Source: Sphingomonas sp. PP-CE-3A-406 (lineage in GTDB: Bacteria; Pseudomonadota; Alphaproteobacteria; Sphingomonadales; Sphingomonadaceae). From it: a DNA stretch of 64,000 bases. The notes beneath the pieces are model-generated. The model worked only from the letters and a program-made list of their open reading frames with translations, had not been told where the DNA came from and did no database searches. This document shows, piece after piece, positions 1-8,896 of the stretch. The stretch covers positions 930,001-994,000 of the forward strand of contig NZ_RCWY01000002.1 in the NCBI RefSeq assembly GCF_003688625.1, read 5' to 3'. A program made the translations under genes and the position numbers. Each line of letters begins with the position of its first letter. Position 1 is the stretch's first letter.

Positions 1-2001
1 GTTGACCTGTGCGCTCGGCGTGGTCGCATAGTTCGAGATGTCGCGGGTGTAGACGACGCGACCGCCAATGTTGCCGCGGAACCCGCCCTGGTCGAAATTG
101 GCCTGCGCATAGGACGCGATGACCGTCTCGTGGACCTTGGTCGATGCGCCGATCTTGGTCACCAGCGGCGAGTTGATCGCGCCCGACAGGATGTCGATCA
201 CCGACTGCTGCGGCAGGTTCAGATACTGCGTCGCGTTGCCGAGCCCGCCGCTGCCGTCGAACGTGCCGTTGGGGGTGACGAGCGCGGTCGCACCGAGCTG
301 AGGAATGGTCTGCGACGACTGGAGGTACGTATTGATCCCGCGCGCGTCGATCTGGTTGACATGGTCGGTCGCGCGGCTGCCGAGCAGGATTTCCTTGAAC
401 GGACCGAACTCGACCGGGATCGTCGCGTCATAGCCGCCGAAGATGTCGCGATCGGTGGTGACGCTGAAGTCCTGCCCGCCGATCTGCGCGGCATTCAGCT
501 GAGTCCCGTTGACGATCACCGGGCGCCCTTCGATCTGCGCCGGGTTGTTGTTCGGGTTGGTGAAATAGTTCGCGGGGTTGGTCGGATCGCCGACGAAGTT
601 CACCGTCGCGGTGTTGTTGGTGAACGCATAGCTGTACGGCAGCTTGGTCTGCACGTTGAACAGATATTCGGGATCACGTCCGCCGACCGCCTTGCTCCAG
701 CCGCCCGCGAACGAGATCTTGGCCCCGCCGTCGCCTTCATAGTCCGCGAAGAAGTTGAGGTTGTCGGTCTTCAGCTTGGTCTTGCGCACCAGCGTGTCGA
801 GCTGCGAGCCCTGGTTGGTCGCCGCGCCGAACGAGGCCGAATTGACCACGCCGTTACTGATGTTCGCCGATTGCAGCACGTCGCCGGTCCATGCGCCGGG
901 GATCGTGTACATCGACTGGCTGTAGTTGTTGTAGTTGCCGTTGATGTGCAGGCCGTTGAGCGTCAGCGTCAGATCGGACGTCGGCCGGTACTGGACCGTG
1001 CCCGACACGCTCTTGCGCTCGCGGGTCTGCTGGAAATAGGCGTAGTTGATGCCGAACGGCGACGCCGCCTTGTAGAGGTCCGAAATCGTCCCGCCGGTGA
1101 TCGTCGCGCCGGGGCTCTTGAGGCTAAGCGTGCCATCGGCAGCGCGGTTGACGAACGGGCTGTTGTAGGTGCCGTCGGCATTCGGCGCGACGTTGTCGTA
1201 GCCGAAGAACTCGACGCCGGCGCGCGTCAGGCTCTGCTTGTCGTAGGTGGCCGCGACGAGGAAGCCGAACGTCTCGTCCTTGTTCTTCCAGCTGTACAGG
1301 CCCGAGCCGCGGACGTTGCCCTTGTCCGAGCGGTCGTTGTACGAATAGCCGCCCGAGGCGAAGATCGCGTTGGCCTTCAGGTCGAGCGGACGGCGCGTGC
1401 GGACGATGACGGTGCCGCCGAGACTGCCTTCCTCGATGCGCGGCTCGGGCGACTTGTAGACCTCGAGACGATCGACCAGTTCGGGCGCGAGCAGCGAATA
1501 GTTGAAGGTGCGGCTCGACGGGTCGTTGTCGTTGCCGCCCCAGTCGGCCGACGCGAGCGCGTGGCCGTCGAGCAGCATGCGGTTCAGCGCCGGATCGGTA
1601 CCGAGGATCGCGACCTTCTCGCCCTCGCCGAAGCGACGATCGATGCTGACGCCGGGAATGTGCGACAGCGATTCAGCGACGTTGCGATCGGGGAACTTGC
1701 CGATGTCCTCGGCGGAGATCACGTCGACGACCGCGTTGGCGTTGCGCTTGACCGCGATCGCGCTGCGCAGGCTGCCGCGGATGCCGGTGACGACGATATC
1801 GTCGCCGGTTGCGGAGGATGGCGCGGATGGGGCCGCGGCGGATGGCGCGGATGGCGCGGGCGACTGGGTCGCCGACGGGGCGGCATCCTGTGCGACCGGC
1901 GTCGCCGACGGCGCGGGATCGGTCTGCGCGAACGCCGCTGGAATGATCGCGACGCATACCGCTGCGCTCGACGCCAACAAAATCTGCTTCCGGAAAATCA
2001 T
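1..2001 (-). CDS. TonB-dependent receptor, 5' part (3' end beyond left edge)
   Basis: Outer-membrane active transporter; 667 codons are visible and read without interruption from ATG at 2001 to the window edge, so the C-terminal barrel is missing. A signal peptide (residues 1 to about 25, ending AFAQ) is followed by an Ala/Pro-rich linker and the plug entry DDIVVTGIRGSLRSA (about 67-81). Then come plug motifs such as ISAEDIGKFPDRNVAESL, a LDGHALASADWGG loop and EEGSLGG, all typical of the sphingomonad/caulobacter carbohydrate-type TBDRs. It is divergent from cutC and the GlcNAc genes across a 376-bp region. By analogy with NagP-type receptors it probably imports N-acetylglucosamine or chitooligosaccharides. 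The family is certain; the substrate is inferred from neighbours only. Confidence 0.93.
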   Translation of the reverse strand, partial: MIFRKQILLASSAAVCVAIIPAAFAQTDPAPSATPVAQDAAPSATQSPAPSAPSAAAPSAPSSATGDDIVVTGIRGSLRSAIAVKRNANAVVDVISAEDIGKFPDRNVAESLSHIPGVSIDRRFGEGEKVAILGTDPALNRMLLDGHALASADWGGNDNDPSSRTFNYSLLAPELVDRLEVYKSPEPRIEEGSLGGTVIVRTRRPLDLKANAIFASGGYSYNDRSDKGNVRGSGLYSWKNKDETFGFLVAATYDKQSLTRAGVEFFGYDNVAPNADGTYNSPFVNRAADGTLSLKSPGATITGGTISDLYKAASPFGINYAYFQQTRERKSVSGTVQYRPTSDLTLTLNGLHINGNYNNYSQSMYTIPGAWTGDVLQSANISNGVVNSASFGAATNQGSQLDTLVRKTKLKTDNLNFFADYEGDGGAKISFAGGWSKAVGGRDPEYLFNVQTKLPYSYAFTNNTATVNFVGDPTNPANYFTNPNNNPAQIEGRPVIVNGTQLNAAQIGGQDFSVTTDRDIFGGYDATIPVEFGPFKEILLGSRATDHVNQIDARGINTYLQSSQTIPQLGATALVTPNGTFDGSGGLGNATQYLNLPQQSVIDILSGAINSPLVTKIGASTKVHETVIASYAQANFDQGGFRGNIGGRVVYTRDISNYATTPSAQVN

Positions 2002-2377
2002 TGTCGAAACCCCTTCCTAATCGACGCCGCAGCGCCTTCCCCCGACGCTGTCGGCGTCGCTTCGATCACCTGCCACCTGGTACTGTTTTGGTTACTCTTT
2101 GAGTGGCTCGGCAGGCGTAATGTATAACCAATTCATTTTCAGAATCCATCGGAAATTACAGTTTGGTTACCACCCCAGAGCACCAACCACCCGATCGTAT
2201 AATATACAGCCGTATCAATAGCCTAGCAGATTCCGCCGTATCGTTTTGACACACGTGCGCGGCAGCGGTGCCAAGTTATTGTAATACCACTTCTTACAAG
2301 AAACTGTCGGTTCGGGATTGAACCCGGCGATTCGATCGGCCAAACGTAATATAATTACGACGATCGGGAGGGCATCC
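2002..2377. promoter_or_regulatory. Divergent promoter region between TBDR and cutC/nag genes
   Basis: This 376-bp stretch has no gene and is clearly more AT-rich than its flanks. On the + strand a perfect TATAAT lies at 2350-2355, about 23 bases before the cutC start, although I find no good -35 at 17 bases. A GGGAGG ribosome site lies at 2366-2371. Two dyads could bind the GntR/UTRA regulator encoded just downstream: the 9-bp palindrome TGGTTACCA at 2164-2172 and the imperfect dyad GTTATTGTAATACC at 2275-2288. Regulators of the NagQ type recognise TGGT/ACCA-like dyads. The assignment is inference. Confidence 0.35.
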
Positions 2378-3154
2378 ATGACGCTGGAGATATGCGTCGA
2401 CGATATCGCGGGACTGGACGCCGCCATTGCCGGGGGTGCCGATCGCATCGAACTCTGCGCCGCGCTGGCGCTGGGCGGACTGACGCCACCACCGTCACTG
2501 ATCGCCGCGGCGGCAAGCGCGCCAATCCCGGTCCATTTGCTCGCCAGGCCACGCGAAGGCGGGTTCCACTATACCGCGCGCGAGCTGGCGATGATCGCCG
2601 GCGACATCACCGCGGCGGCCGAAGCCGGTCTCGCCGGCGTCGTGATCGGTGCCACCCACACCGATCACAGGCTCGACACCGAAACGCTGGCGTCGCTTGT
2701 CGCGCATGCCCGGTCGGCAGGCACAGCGCGGCGCACGCCACTATCACTGACCCTGCACCGCGCGATCGATCTGTGCGCCGACATGCCCGCCGCACTGGAC
2801 GCCGCGATCGCGCTCGGGTTCGACCGCGTGCTGACGTCCGGCGGCGCACCGAAGGCGATCGATGGCCTCGATATGCTTGCCACCTTGCAGCGCCGCGCCG
2901 GCGGGCGGATCGTCATCCTCGCGGGAAGCGGCATCGATGCGGACAATGTCGCGGCGTTTCTCGATGTCGGGATCGTCGAGATCCACGCCTCGTGCGGTAC
3001 GATTGCATCCGATCTCGACGAGGTTGCCGACGCAGAGGCTCTGGCGCGCGAACGCCGTTTCGGCTTCACGACCGCAGGGCAACGCCGCACCGATATCGAC
3101 CGCGTTCGCGCCCTCAAGGCGGTTCTTACAGACATGTTACATCAAGCCGCTTGA
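2378..3154 (+). CDS. cutC: CutC family TIM-barrel protein
   Basis: 258 residues, the usual CutC length. Recognised by the N-terminal LEICVDD, the signature GGADRIELC (about 18-27) and the barrel motif GFDRVLTSGG (about 148-158), followed by GRIVILAGSGI and EIHASC. CutC was named for copper homeostasis in E. coli, but a direct role in copper handling is disputed. No enzymatic activity can be read from the sequence. ATG 2378 was chosen over an in-frame upstream TTG (2318) because it has the GGGAGG site and begins exactly at the conserved LEICVD. It lies between the divergent TBDR and the GntR regulator of the GlcNAc genes, which suggests a job connected with amino-sugar use rather than copper. 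No copper genes are nearby. Confidence 0.9.
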   Translation: MTLEICVDDIAGLDAAIAGGADRIELCAALALGGLTPPPSLIAAAASAPIPVHLLARPREGGFHYTARELAMIAGDITAAAEAGLAGVVIGATHTDHRLDTETLASLVAHARSAGTARRTPLSLTLHRAIDLCADMPAALDAAIALGFDRVLTSGGAPKAIDGLDMLATLQRRAGGRIVILAGSGIDADNVAAFLDVGIVEIHASCGTIASDLDEVADAEALARERRFGFTTAGQRRTDIDRVRALKAVLTDMLHQAA

Positions 3155-3240
3155 ACAATACCAATACATAACGTATCCCAGATCGGTTGCCGGGCTGCAT
3201 CTATCGGAGGCCCGCTCCGGCATCAGCGAAAGTCGCCTAC

Positions 3241-3978
3241 ATGTCCTTTTCCACAAGCATCGGCCGATTCCGGGACGGCAACCCCGCCCCGCTCTACGTC
3301 CAGCTCCAGCAGCTGATCCGCGACGCGATCAACCGCAACGTGCTGGCCAAGGACGACGCTATTCCAGCCGAGCGCGATCTCGCGGTGGAATATGACGTGT
3401 CGCGCATCACCGTGCGCAAGGCGATCGGCGGACTGGTCGAGGAAGGTTTGCTGACGCGGCGTCGCGGCGCCGGCACGTTCGTCGCGACGCGCGTCGAAAA
3501 GAGCTTCTCGAAACTCTCGTCGTTCTCGGAAGACATGATCTCGCGCGGCCGCACGCCGAGCAGCGCCTGGGTCAGCCGGACGATGGGGATGGTCACGCCT
3601 GAGGAGTCGCTCTCGCTCGGCCTGTCGCCGGGCTCCGCGGTCTATCGCTTCCAGCGTATCCGCTATGCCGACGACGTGCCGATGGCGCTCGAATACACCA
3701 CCATCGCCGGATACTGTCTGCCATCGATCGATGCGGTGCAGGACTCGCTGTACAAGGCGCTCGAAGTGGCCGGCAATCGCCAGGTGCGCGCGTTGCAGCG
3801 CCTGCGCGCGGTCCATTTCAGCGCCGAACACGCCAAGATGCTCGGCGTCGATGCGGGGCATGCGGGTCTGTTCATCGAACGCCGCGGGTTCCTGCGCGAC
3901 GGTCGGGCGGCCGAATTCACCCAATCCTATTACCGTGGCGACGCGTACGACCTCGTCGCCGAACTCAACGACATCTGA
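3241..3978 (+). CDS. GntR-family (HutC/UTRA) transcriptional regulator, NagQ-like
   Basis: 245 residues. An N-terminal GntR winged helix-turn-helix (about 8-75) contains PLYVQLQQLIRDAI, PAERDLAVEYDVSRITVRKA and RRGAGTFV. It is followed by a UTRA effector-binding domain (about 90-240) with YRFQRIRYADDVPMALE and FTQSYYRGDAYDLVAEL. UTRA regulators of this branch bind sugar phosphates. The position immediately before nagB-nagA-nagF-nagE points to GlcNAc-6-P or GlcN-6-P as inducer and to control of this locus. ATG 3241 fits the start of the GntR domain; an upstream TTG at 3187 only adds a non-conserved tail. The ribosome site is weak. cutC ends 86 bp upstream, so the two may be co-transcribed. Confidence 0.9.
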   Translation: MSFSTSIGRFRDGNPAPLYVQLQQLIRDAINRNVLAKDDAIPAERDLAVEYDVSRITVRKAIGGLVEEGLLTRRRGAGTFVATRVEKSFSKLSSFSEDMISRGRTPSSAWVSRTMGMVTPEESLSLGLSPGSAVYRFQRIRYADDVPMALEYTTIAGYCLPSIDAVQDSLYKALEVAGNRQVRALQRLRAVHFSAEHAKMLGVDAGHAGLFIERRGFLRDGRAAEFTQSYYRGDAYDLVAELNDI

Positions 3979-4012
3979 CGTCGGCGCGCGCGCGTCGGCC
4001 GGGGGGCATCAA

Positions 4013-5122
4013 GTGAACGAGACTATCCAGGACCGCGCGTCCATTCTGCAAGACGGCACTCTGCAAGACGGCACGCTTCAAAACGAAACGCTGCATGACG
4101 AAACCCGGACGCTGATGTTCAGCGAGGCTGCCGAATCCGCCGATGCGGTCGCGCGGCTGTTGTCCGCCAACCGCGATGCGTTCGCCGCGCTCGGCGAACG
4201 GCTTCGTGCCGCACCGCCCGCCGTGGTCGTGACGTGTGCGCGCGGCTCGTCGGATCATGCCGCGACCTATGGCAAGTACCTGATCGAGACGCTGCTCGGC
4301 GTCCCCGTCGCATCCGCCGCGCCTTCGGTATCGTCGGTCTATGCCGCGCCGATGGCGCCCGGCACCGCGCTCGTGATCGCGGTATCGCAGAGCGGCCGCA
4401 GCCCCGATCTGCTGGCCACCGTCACCGCGTATCAGAATGCCGGCGCCTATGTCGTCGCGTTCGTCAACGACGAGACGTCGCCGCTTGCCGAGATGGCGGA
4501 CACGCTGATCGCGCTGAAGGCAGGACCGGAGAAGTCGGTCGCCGCGACCAAATCCTACATCTGCGCGCTCGCGGCATTCGCAGGCCTGACCGCGGCGTGG
4601 TCGCAGAACGACGCGCTGGCAAACGCGGTCGACACGCTGCCGGACATGCTGACGCTCGCGTTCGGCGCGGACTGGTCGCCGATCGTCGACGCGCTGGCGA
4701 ACGCCAACAACCTGTTCGTGATCGGCCGCGGCTATGGCTACGGCATCGCGCAGGAAGCCGCGTTGAAGCTGAAGGAAACCTGCGCGCTCCATGCCGAAGC
4801 GTTCAGCGCCGCCGAAGTCCGCCACGGGCCGATGGCGATCGTCAATGACGGCTTCCCGGTGATCGCGTTCGCCACCTCGGATGCGGCCGGCGACGGCGTC
4901 CGCGAGGCGGCGGCAGAATTTCGCGCGCGCGGTGCGGTCGTGTGCCTCGCGGATGCGAAGGCGGATGCCGACGGCACCCCGGTCGCGCTGACCGCCCACC
5001 CCGCGATCGAGCCGATCCTGATGATCCAGAGCTTCTACCGGATGGCGAATGCGCTGTCGCTTCGCCGCGGACTGAACCCCGACGCACCGCTTCATCTCAG
5101 CAAGGTCACGCGGACGGTATGA
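4013..5122 (+). CDS. nagB: Glucosamine-6-phosphate deaminase, SIS type (NagB-II)
   Basis: Converts glucosamine-6-P to fructose-6-P and ammonia. 369 residues with two SIS domains: the first has CARGSSDHAATYGKYLIE and AVSQSGRSPD, the second IGRGYGYGIAQEAALKLKE and AEVRHGPMAIV. It resembles the isomerase half of GlmS but lacks the N-terminal glutaminase cysteine, as expected for NagB-II. GTG 4013 is preceded by GGGGGG at 4001-4006. Conserved sequence only starts near MFSEAAESADAV (ATG 4116), so the first 34 residues are an extension built from a four-copy LQDGT-like repeat; ATG 4116 is the alternative start. The stop overlaps the nagA start as ATGA, showing translational coupling. Confidence 0.9.
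   Translation: MNETIQDRASILQDGTLQDGTLQNETLHDETRTLMFSEAAESADAVARLLSANRDAFAALGERLRAAPPAVVVTCARGSSDHAATYGKYLIETLLGVPVASAAPSVSSVYAAPMAPGTALVIAVSQSGRSPDLLATVTAYQNAGAYVVAFVNDETSPLAEMADTLIALKAGPEKSVAATKSYICALAAFAGLTAAWSQNDALANAVDTLPDMLTLAFGADWSPIVDALANANNLFVIGRGYGYGIAQEAALKLKETCALHAEAFSAAEVRHGPMAIVNDGFPVIAFATSDAAGDGVREAAAEFRARGAVVCLADAKADADGTPVALTAHPAIEPILMIQSFYRMANALSLRRGLNPDAPLHLSKVTRTV
4046..4105 (+). repeat. 15-bp tandem repeat, four copies
   Basis: Four consecutive 15-bp units begin at 4046, 4061, 4076 and 4091. The first two (CTGCAAGACGGCACT and CTGCAAGACGGCACG) differ only at the last base; the third and fourth are diverged. Read in the nagB frame they encode LQDGT, LQDGT, LQNET, LHDET. The unit keeps the frame when copies are gained or lost. 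Confidence 0.85.
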
Positions 5123-6312
5123 GCGGCGAGACTATGAGCAACGACGGTAGGAACGGTCTTCGGATGCACTTCGTCAACGGTACGATCGTCACGCGCGACG
5201 CGCTGCTGAACGGCGCGGCGATCACCGTGGACGGCGACCGGATCGCCGCGATCGACGCGCTCGACGGTACGCCGTCCGATGCGATCGATCGCGTCGTCGA
5301 TCTGGGCGGCGGCTGGCTCGTCCCCGGCTTCGTCGACACGCAGGTCAACGGTGGCGGTGGCGTACTGCTCAACGACCAGCCGACCGTCGCCGGCATCGCC
5401 GCGATCGGTGCGGCGCATGTCCCGTACGGCACGACCGCGTTCATGCCGACCTTGATCAGCGACACGCCCGAGGTGATCGCAGCGACGCTCGACGCGATGG
5501 ACGCAGCGATCGAGGCTGGCGTTCCCGGCGTGGTCGGCGCGCATATCGAAGGCCCGTGGATCAACCCGTCGCGGAAAGGCATCCACGATCCCGCCAAGTT
5601 CCGGCTGCTCGACGATGCGATGATCGAACTGCTGATCCGTCCGCGCAAGGGGCGCGTGATGGTGACGCTCGCGCCCGAACTGACCGATGCGGCGTCGATC
5701 GCGCGGCTGGTCGCGGGCGGCGTGATCGTCAGCGCGGGCCATACCGATGCGGATTATGAGACGATCATCGACGCGGTCGGTGCAGGCCTCTCCGGCATCA
5801 CGCATCTGTTCAACGCGATGTCGCCGCTGCTCCACCGTGCGCCGGGCGTGGTCGGTGCAGCACTCGACGATCGCCACGTCTATTGCGGGCTGATCGCCGA
5901 CGGCCTGCACGTCCACGACGCCGCGCTCCGCCTCGCGCTCAATGCCCGCCCCCACGACCGGCTGATGCTGGTCAGCGACGCGATGCCGTCGGTCGGCGCG
6001 GTCGACAAGGATTTCCGCCTGCAAGGGCGGCTGATCCATGTCGAGGACGGCAAGTGCTTCGGCGAGGACGGGACGCTCGCCGGCTCCGATCTCGACATGG
6101 CCGGCGCGGTCCGCAACTTCGTCGCGCGCACGCAGGCCGACGTGCCTGCCGCGGCGGCGATGGCGGCGACCAACCCCGCCGCCTTCCTCGGCCTGTCGCA
6201 CGAACGCGGTGCGCTCGCGCCCGGACTGCGCGCCGACTGGGTCGCGCTCACCGCCGATCTGATGCCCGCGGGCACCTGGATCGGCGGCCAACTCGTCGCG
6301 GGCAGGACGTGA
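5119..6312 (+). CDS. nagA: N-acetylglucosamine-6-phosphate deacetylase
   Basis: Removes acetate from GlcNAc-6-P, feeding NagB. 397 residues, amidohydrolase fold. Visible family signatures are GFVDTQVNGGGGV (71-83), AHIEGPWINPSRKGIH (141-156) with metal ligand Glu144, SAGHTDADY with His208, THLFNAM with His229, and LVSDAMPS with catalytic Asp287. ATG 5119 overlaps the nagB stop (ATGA); later in-frame ATGs at 5134 and 5164 are possible because the first 15 residues are not conserved. The motif reads EGPW where many NagA proteins have EGPF, a conservative change. nagF follows after 4 bp. Confidence 0.96.
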   Translation: MSGETMSNDGRNGLRMHFVNGTIVTRDALLNGAAITVDGDRIAAIDALDGTPSDAIDRVVDLGGGWLVPGFVDTQVNGGGGVLLNDQPTVAGIAAIGAAHVPYGTTAFMPTLISDTPEVIAATLDAMDAAIEAGVPGVVGAHIEGPWINPSRKGIHDPAKFRLLDDAMIELLIRPRKGRVMVTLAPELTDAASIARLVAGGVIVSAGHTDADYETIIDAVGAGLSGITHLFNAMSPLLHRAPGVVGAALDDRHVYCGLIADGLHVHDAALRLALNARPHDRLMLVSDAMPSVGAVDKDFRLQGRLIHVEDGKCFGEDGTLAGSDLDMAGAVRNFVARTQADVPAAAAMAATNPAAFLGLSHERGALAPGLRADWVALTADLMPAGTWIGGQLVAGRT

Positions 6313-6316
6313 ACCG

Positions 6317-8896
6317 ATGAAGCCTATCATCCTGACGTCGCCCCTCCAGGGCTGGGCATCGCCTCTCGAGGCAGTCCCCGACCCGGTCTTCGCCGAACGG
6401 ATGATGGGCGACGGGATCGCCGTCGATCCGACCGGCGACTGCCTGCACGCACCGTGCGACGCGGTCGTGCTCAGCGTCCACGCAAGCGGCCACGCGATCA
6501 CGCTGCGGACGCCCGAGGGCGCCGAGATCCTGATGCACATCGGCCTCGACACGGTGGCGCTTGGCGGGCGCGGGTTTACGCCGTGCGTGACCGAAGGCGC
6601 GAGCGTCCAGCGGCTCGACCCGCTGATCCGCTTCGACCTCGACCTGCTGGTCTGCGAGGCGCGCGCGGTCATCACGCCGGTGATCGTCACCAACCCCGAG
6701 CGCTTCACGATCGTCCGCCGCGAAACCGGCAAGCTGGTCGGCGTCGGCGAAGCGATTATGACGCTCGAACCGCGCGATGTTGCCGACCTGGCGGTGGTCG
6801 AGGGCGACACGGTCCGCCGCACGATCGTCGTGCCGCTGGTCCACGGCATCCACGCGCGACCGGCGGCGCGGATCGGCGAGATCGCACGGAAATTCGTGTC
6901 TGACGTGAAGATCACGAAGGATGAGCGCGACGGTAACGTCCGCAGCCCGGTCGCGCTGATGGCACTGGGCGTAAAGCTCGGCGACGAGATCACGCTCGCC
7001 GCCACCGGACCGGACGCCGCCGACGCGCTCGCCGCGATCGGCGACCTGATCCTCGGCGGCATGGGCGAGAAAGCCCCCGCTCCCGCAGCTACATCGGAGT
7101 TCCCCCGCGAAGGCGGGGGCCCAGGAATCACGAACGATGGCGCTGCTGGGTCCTGGGGCCCCGCTTTCGCGGGGGAACAGAAGGGCGCGGCAGCTAAAGT
7201 CGTTACCCTCCCCGCCGACGGCCGTCTGCCCGGCGTAACCGCCTCCCCCGGCATCGCGATCGGCCAGGCCGGGCTCTTCCGCCTCGCCGAGATCGCCGTA
7301 ACCCGCGAAGGTGCAGGCGCAACCGTCGAACGCGCCGCACTCGACGCCGCGCTCGCCCTGGTCGCAGACCGTCTCGCGAGCAAATCCGCCACCGCAACCG
7401 GCGCCGAGCGCGCGATCCTGTCCGCGCATACCGCGCTGCTCGACGACCCGACGCTGACCGAAGACGCCCACGCCGCGATCGCGCAAGGCGACAGCGCCGC
7501 CTACGCGTGGCGCATCGCGATCCGCGGCCAAGCCGACGCGCTCAAAGCGACCGGCGACGCGCGCCTCGCCGAGCGCGCCGACGACATGCTCGATCTCGAA
7601 CGGCAGGTGCTTCGCGCGCTTGCCGGCGAAGACCTCGACGAACGCCTGAGTTTCCCGCCCGGCACGATCCTGCTCGCCGACGACCTGCTGCCGTCGCACC
7701 TGCTCGGCCTCGATACCGCGTCGATCGTCGGCTTCTGCGTCGAGCGCGGCGGTCCGACCTCGCACGTCGCGATCCTCGCCGCGACGATGGGCCTGCCTGC
7801 CCTGGTCGCAGTCGGCCCTGCCCTAGCCGAGATCACGGCGGATACGCCGCTGATCCTCGACGCCGGCGCAGGCCTGCTCCACGTCGCACCGGACGCCGAA
7901 ACGCAGGCAACCGCACAAACCGCGTTCGACGCGCAGACCGAACGCCGCCGCGCCGCGCTCGCCAACGCCGCGCGCGAATGCCGCACGCAGGACGGCGTCC
8001 GGATCGAAGCCTTCGCCAATCTCGGTTCGGCCGACGACGCCGACGCGGCCGTTCGCAACGGCGCCGAAGGCTGCGGGCTGCTCCGCACCGAATTCCTCTT
8101 CCTCGAACGCGACAGCGCGCCCAGCGTCGAGGAACAGACCGCCGATTACCAGCACATCGCCGACACGCTCGCCGGCCGACCGCTGATCGTCCGCCTGCTC
8201 GACATCGGCGGCGACAAGCCCGCGCCCTACCTCCCGATGGCCGCGGAAGAGAACCCGGCGCTAGGCTTGCGCGGCATCCGCGTCGGGCTCGCGCATCCCG
8301 AGATGCTCGACGCCCAGCTGCGCGCGATCCTCGCGGTCCGCCCCGCCGGCCAGTGCCGCATCATGGTGCCGATGATCGCGAGCCTAGCCGAGCTCCGCGC
8401 GGTCCGCACCGCGCTCGACGCCGCTGCCGCCGCGATCGGCCACACAGAGCATGTCGCGCTCGGCATCATGATCGAGACACCCGCCGCTGCGGTCACCGCC
8501 GACCTGCTCGCCAGCGAAGCGGACTTCCTCTCGATCGGCACCAATGACCTGACGCAATATGCGCTCGCGATGGACCGCGGCAATCCGGCAGTCGCGAGCG
8601 ACCTCGACGGGCTCCATCCCGCCGTGCTGCGCCTCATCGCGCGGACCTGCGAAGGCGGTGCGGTCCACGGCAAATGGACCGGCGTGTGCGGGGGCCTCGC
8701 CTCCGATCCGCTCGCGGTACCGATCCTGATCGGGCTCGGCGTCACCGAACTCTCGTCCGCGCCCGCGCTCGTGCCCGAGATCAAGGCGCTAGTCGCGACG
8801 CTCACGATCGACGCCTGTCGCGCGCATGCCGCCGCCGCCATGAACTGCATTTCAGCCGCGGACGTGCGAACGCTCGCCCGGGAGTTCCGCCCATGA
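6317..8896 (+). CDS. nagF: PTS multiphosphoryl transfer protein EIIA-HPr-EI
   Basis: Carries phosphate from PEP to the nagE permease in one polypeptide of 859 residues. Domain order: EIIA(Glc type) 1 to about 150, with active His74 in LMHIGLDTV; HPr about 168-250, with His179 in GIHARPA; EI about 303-859, with phospho-His483 in GGPTSHVAILA, the PEP region GLLRTEFLFLERD, SIGTNDLTQYAL and Cys791 in VCGGLASD. All three phosphohistidines are present, so the chain should work. The HPr-EI linker (about 261-288) is encoded by a REP-type palindrome. The ATGA overlap with nagE indicates coupling. The arrangement matches the Pseudomonas aeruginosa nagF-nagE pair. Confidence 0.95.
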   Translation: MKPIILTSPLQGWASPLEAVPDPVFAERMMGDGIAVDPTGDCLHAPCDAVVLSVHASGHAITLRTPEGAEILMHIGLDTVALGGRGFTPCVTEGASVQRLDPLIRFDLDLLVCEARAVITPVIVTNPERFTIVRRETGKLVGVGEAIMTLEPRDVADLAVVEGDTVRRTIVVPLVHGIHARPAARIGEIARKFVSDVKITKDERDGNVRSPVALMALGVKLGDEITLAATGPDAADALAAIGDLILGGMGEKAPAPAATSEFPREGGGPGITNDGAAGSWGPAFAGEQKGAAAKVVTLPADGRLPGVTASPGIAIGQAGLFRLAEIAVTREGAGATVERAALDAALALVADRLASKSATATGAERAILSAHTALLDDPTLTEDAHAAIAQGDSAAYAWRIAIRGQADALKATGDARLAERADDMLDLERQVLRALAGEDLDERLSFPPGTILLADDLLPSHLLGLDTASIVGFCVERGGPTSHVAILAATMGLPALVAVGPALAEITADTPLILDAGAGLLHVAPDAETQATAQTAFDAQTERRRAALANAARECRTQDGVRIEAFANLGSADDADAAVRNGAEGCGLLRTEFLFLERDSAPSVEEQTADYQHIADTLAGRPLIVRLLDIGGDKPAPYLPMAAEENPALGLRGIRVGLAHPEMLDAQLRAILAVRPAGQCRIMVPMIASLAELRAVRTALDAAAAAIGHTEHVALGIMIETPAAAVTADLLASEADFLSIGTNDLTQYALAMDRGNPAVASDLDGLHPAVLRLIARTCEGGAVHGKWTGVCGGLASDPLAVPILIGLGVTELSSAPALVPEIKALVATLTIDACRAHAAAAMNCISAADVRTLAREFRP
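7100..7177. repeat. REP-type palindrome inside nagF coding sequence
   Basis: Near-perfect inverted arms of about 27 bp (left arm begins TTCCCCCGCGAAGGCGGGGG, right arm ends CGCGGGGGAA) around a short loop. The same sequence family lies between genes at 18286-18335 and 61647-61697. Here it is 78 bp, a multiple of three, open in the nagF frame, and encodes Gly/Pro-rich residues between the HPr and EI domains. Confidence 0.88.

Noticed and set aside
130..2127. Plus-strand open frame of 665 codons over the first TBDR
   Set aside because: It is the exact antisense of a TBDR with clear signal peptide and plug motifs; its product is Arg/Asp/Val-rich without any domain, a GC-rich shadow frame.
2246..2251. 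TTGACA as a -35 box for cutC
   Set aside because: No -10 at 16-18 bases; the good TATAAT at 2350 is far too distant.
5092..7392. Minus-strand open frame of 766 codons across nagA and nagF
   Set aside because: Antisense to two enzymes with intact catalytic motifs; no domain, low-complexity composition.
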